Notes under the pieces: model-generated
Seen by the model: the letters and a program-made list of their open reading frames with translations, nothing else
Databases searched by the model: none
Told to the model about the DNA's origin: nothing
Source of the DNA: an uncultured Eubacteriales bacterium
GTDB lineage: Bacteria; Bacillota; Clostridia; Oscillospirales; Oscillospiraceae
Reading direction: 5' to 3'
Length of the DNA: 51,338 nucleotides
Assembly (NCBI GenBank): GCA_900549485.1
Contig: UROG01000012.1
Span: 1-51,338, forward strand
Program-made: the position numbers and the translations under genes
Shown here: piece after piece, positions 49,595-51,338 of the stretch
Layout of the letters: the number at the start of each line of letters is the position of its first letter
Numbering within the stretch: position 1 is the first letter of the stretch

Positions 49595-50833
49595 ATGATA
49601 ATGGATTGCGAAAAGTATGTAGGCAAGTGTGTCTGCGGCAGAGAGCATACTCTTGAAACGCGCAAGGTAGTTGTGGATTACGGCGCGCTTGACCGGTTTG
49701 AGGAGTATATGCAGGAGCTGGGGCTGACCGGAAAGCGTGCGGTCGTATATGATACCGTCATATACAAGCTCACCGAGGGCAAGCACGTCAAGGCAGATCA
49801 GGAGATAGTGCTTGAGGCGCAGGGGCTGAGGGCGGAGGATACGCTCATTGAGGAGATGATGACGAAGCTTGACCACCCCGACGTTATAGTCGCTTTCGGT
49901 GCGGGTACTATAATGGATTTCGGCAGATATCCCGCATACAAGCTGGGTATACCCTTTGTCGCCATTCCCACACTCGCCTCCTCCGACGGCTTTACCGCGA
50001 ACATATGCTCTGCCATTCTCAACGGGCAGAAGAAGTCCACGCCGATGTGCGCTCCCGTTCTCGTTGTGGCGGACCTCGATATTATCAAGGGTGCGCCGAA
50101 GCGCCTTATCGCCAGCGGAATAAACGATATTCTGGCAAAATACATTTCCCTTGCCGACTGGAGAATTTCAAAGCTCGTCGCAAACGAATATTACTGCCCC
50201 ATGGTGGCGGAGCTTGCAGAACACGCGCTCAAGCTCATGCGCGACGCGGCGGATAAGTATGCCGCAACCGGCGAGGCTGACCATGAAGCAATGACCATGG
50301 CGCAGATGGAGAGCGGTCTTACCATGCAGCTGCTCAACCACTCACGCGCCGCTTCAGGCGCGGAGCATCTGATGGCGCATCTTGTGGAGATGCACCCGCC
50401 GCGCTTTGAAAATGCCGAGGGTATACACGGCGAGTGTGTCGGCGTCGGCACCTTTGCCTGCGTCAAGGAGTATCACCGCCTTGCCGGGCTTACGCCCAAA
50501 GCAAAGAAATTTGAGCCGCTTACCGCCGAGTGGGTAAGGGAAAAGTTCGGCGACAGGCTCTTTGACGGCATCATGAAGGAAAACGAGAACGATGTTCTCG
50601 GCACGTTTGACCCGCAGAATATCGTTGACCATTGGGACGAGATAAAGGATATCATTGCGACGATCCCGCCCGTGGAAGAGATGGAGGAGCTTTACAAGAG
50701 CTGTGGCTGCAAGTATCTGCCGGAGCATATCGGCATAGACCCGGCTCTCGGCGACGAGATGCTGCATATCTCCGCCGCTATACGCAACCGCCTCACGCTT
50801 GTGCGTATGGAACGCGTGCTGGACTTTGAATGA
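49595..50833 (+). CDS. egsA: sn-Glycerol-1-phosphate dehydrogenase (AraM/EgsA-like)
   Basis: A 412-residue member of the iron-containing alcohol dehydrogenase fold that reduces dihydroxyacetone phosphate to glycerol-1-phosphate. It shows VIVAFGAGTIMDFGRYPAYKLGIPFVAIPTLASSDGFTANICSA over residues ~92-136, the G1PDH signature. IASGINDILAKYISLADW supplies a metal Asp, and GAEHLMAHLVEM and the Glu/His of EGIHGECVGVG the remaining ligands. In Firmicutes the enzyme makes G1P for unusual lipids; in Archaea it makes membrane lipids. The ATG at 49595 follows AAAGAGGTAAATTGAA. Confidence 0.92.
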   Translation: MIMDCEKYVGKCVCGREHTLETRKVVVDYGALDRFEEYMQELGLTGKRAVVYDTVIYKLTEGKHVKADQEIVLEAQGLRAEDTLIEEMMTKLDHPDVIVAFGAGTIMDFGRYPAYKLGIPFVAIPTLASSDGFTANICSAILNGQKKSTPMCAPVLVVADLDIIKGAPKRLIASGINDILAKYISLADWRISKLVANEYYCPMVAELAEHALKLMRDAADKYAATGEADHEAMTMAQMESGLTMQLLNHSRAASGAEHLMAHLVEMHPPRFENAEGIHGECVGVGTFACVKEYHRLAGLTPKAKKFEPLTAEWVREKFGDRLFDGIMKENENDVLGTFDPQNIVDHWDEIKDIIATIPPVEEMEELYKSCGCKYLPEHIGIDPALGDEMLHISAAIRNRLTLVRMERVLDFE

Positions 50834-50932
50834 TTTACGGACGGCTGTAACAAAGAACAAGCGGCAGCGTATATAAGGACAAAGGCAAAACAAAACCGAC
50901 AGTTTTGCAATTGAAAAAAGGAGATAACTATT

Positions 50933-51157
50933 ATGGCGGAAGTAAACGAAAAAGAACTCAACGAGGTATCGGGCGGCGCGGCAGGCGGGTACTTTGCCTA
51001 TACCGTCGTCTACGGCGACACTCTTTCCGGCATAGCGAAGCGTTTCAGAACCGATATCAAGACGCTCCAGCAGCTCAACAACATTGCAAATCCTGACGTT
51101 ATCAAGGTGGGGCAGGTGCTGGTCGTTCCCACTTCCAACACCCCCGGCTGGCTCTGA
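50933..51157 (+). CDS. Small LysM protein with a double-glycine (bacteriocin-type) leader
   Basis: A 74-residue protein in two parts. Residues 1-15 (MAEVNEKELNEVSGG) match the double-glycine leader consensus: E at -8, L at -7, V at -4, GG at -2/-1. This is the signal cut and exported by peptidase-containing ABC transporters. Residues ~22-66 are a complete LysM domain (YTVVYGDTLSGIAKRFRTDI, LQQLNNI, VIKVGQVLVVP) that binds peptidoglycan or chitin. No Sec signal peptide is visible. The ATG follows AAAAGGAGATAACTATT. No transporter gene is in the window. The mature product (~59 residues) would be a secreted cell-wall-binding module. Confidence 0.85.
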   Translation: MAEVNEKELNEVSGGAAGGYFAYTVVYGDTLSGIAKRFRTDIKTLQQLNNIANPDVIKVGQVLVVPTSNTPGWL

Positions 51158-51170
51158 TAAGCATCCGATT

Positions 51171-51284
51171 TATCAAAGAACATCATTGAGGCTCTTTGAC
51201 AAGCTGACAACCCCCCTGCACCGTTTTGCCGGTGCAGGGGGTTGTCAGCTTGTCAAAAAAGTCCTTACAGGACTTTTTTGACAG
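51171..51284. repeat. Cluster of nested palindromic modules (TTGTCAAA family)
   Basis: Three overlapping inverted repeats share arms. TCAAAGA/TCTTTGA is at 51173-51199. A long hairpin from TTTGACAAGCTGACAA (51195-51210) through a C-rich stem pairs with TTGTCAGCTTGTCAAA (51242-51257). TGTCAAAAAAGTCC pairs with GGACTTTTTTGACA up to 51283. The last unit repeats 3219-3261 and the first resembles 40684-40716. It also serves as a terminator for the LysM gene. Confidence 0.85.
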
Positions 51285-51338
51285 CGCTTTCCGCCGAGCA
51301 TTTTGAAAGAGTTCAAAATGCTGTTACCGAAAGCCTTG

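Overview
The window looks like a chromosomal segment of an anaerobic Gram-positive bacterium of the class Clostridia, probably an Oscillospirales-type gut or rumen organism. The taxonomy is inference from gene content: PerR with reverse rubrerythrin and rubredoxin, AdhE, a glycyl-radical activase, a DUF1887 protein, strong Shine-Dalgarno sites and GC-rich codon use. No rRNA, tRNA or typical CRISPR array was seen.

Layout. 1-3.3 kb: an MFS transporter, then an AbrB-type regulator with an ABC transporter under a palindromic operator. 3.4-4.8 kb: a peroxide-defence group (PerR, reverse rubrerythrin, short rubredoxin). 4.85-10.7 kb: a type V-A CRISPR-Cas locus, cas12a-cas4-cas1, visibly more AT-rich than its surroundings. 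It is bracketed by two diverged copies of a ~235-bp direct repeat and has neither cas2 nor an array. The cas1 reading frame runs into a dispersed host intergenic repeat and then into the right-hand copy of the direct repeat. 10.7-12.35 kb: a HIRAN-domain protein and a WYL regulator. 13-21.7 kb: AdhE, a lipoprotein with a Pro/Thr-rich linker under a 38-bp palindrome, an alpha/beta hydrolase, NagA, a HAD phosphatase, a P-loop ATPase, and AzlD/AzlC, with AzlC internally shortened.

21.7-34.1 kb: one long minus-strand capsule or exopolysaccharide operon. It contains the full UDP-N-acetyl-L-fucosamine pathway (CapE, CapF, CapG), a second UDP-GlcNAc 2-epimerase, four glycosyltransferases, a pyruvyl-transferase homologue, an extra SDR and a Wzx-type flippase. 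A consensus promoter at 34.1 kb drives it. No initiating phosphoglycosyltransferase or Wzy polymerase was recognised.

34.2-43 kb: carbon acid uptake and metabolism. A glycyl-radical activase without its enzyme and a DeoR regulator are followed by tctC-tctB-tctA, an isocitrate-lyase-family lyase, an HD-like protein, an AspT/YidE-type transporter and a convergent LysR regulator. 43-51.3 kb: GlgB, a CARF-nuclease (Card1/Can2-like) protein standing alone, a SAP-domain protein, a tiny self-contained transcription unit, RsmI, a second methyltransferase, a glycerol-1-phosphate dehydrogenase, and a small LysM protein with a bacteriocin-type double-glycine leader.

Palindromic intergenic modules that share the TTGTCAAA/TTTGACAA arm recur at about 3.2, 40.7 and 51.2 kb. 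A second dispersed element recurs at 10.4, 16.9 and 40.5 kb. The observations most worth following are the orphan, repeat-flanked Cas12a locus, the double-glycine-leader LysM protein, and the free-standing CARF nuclease with an altered catalytic motif.
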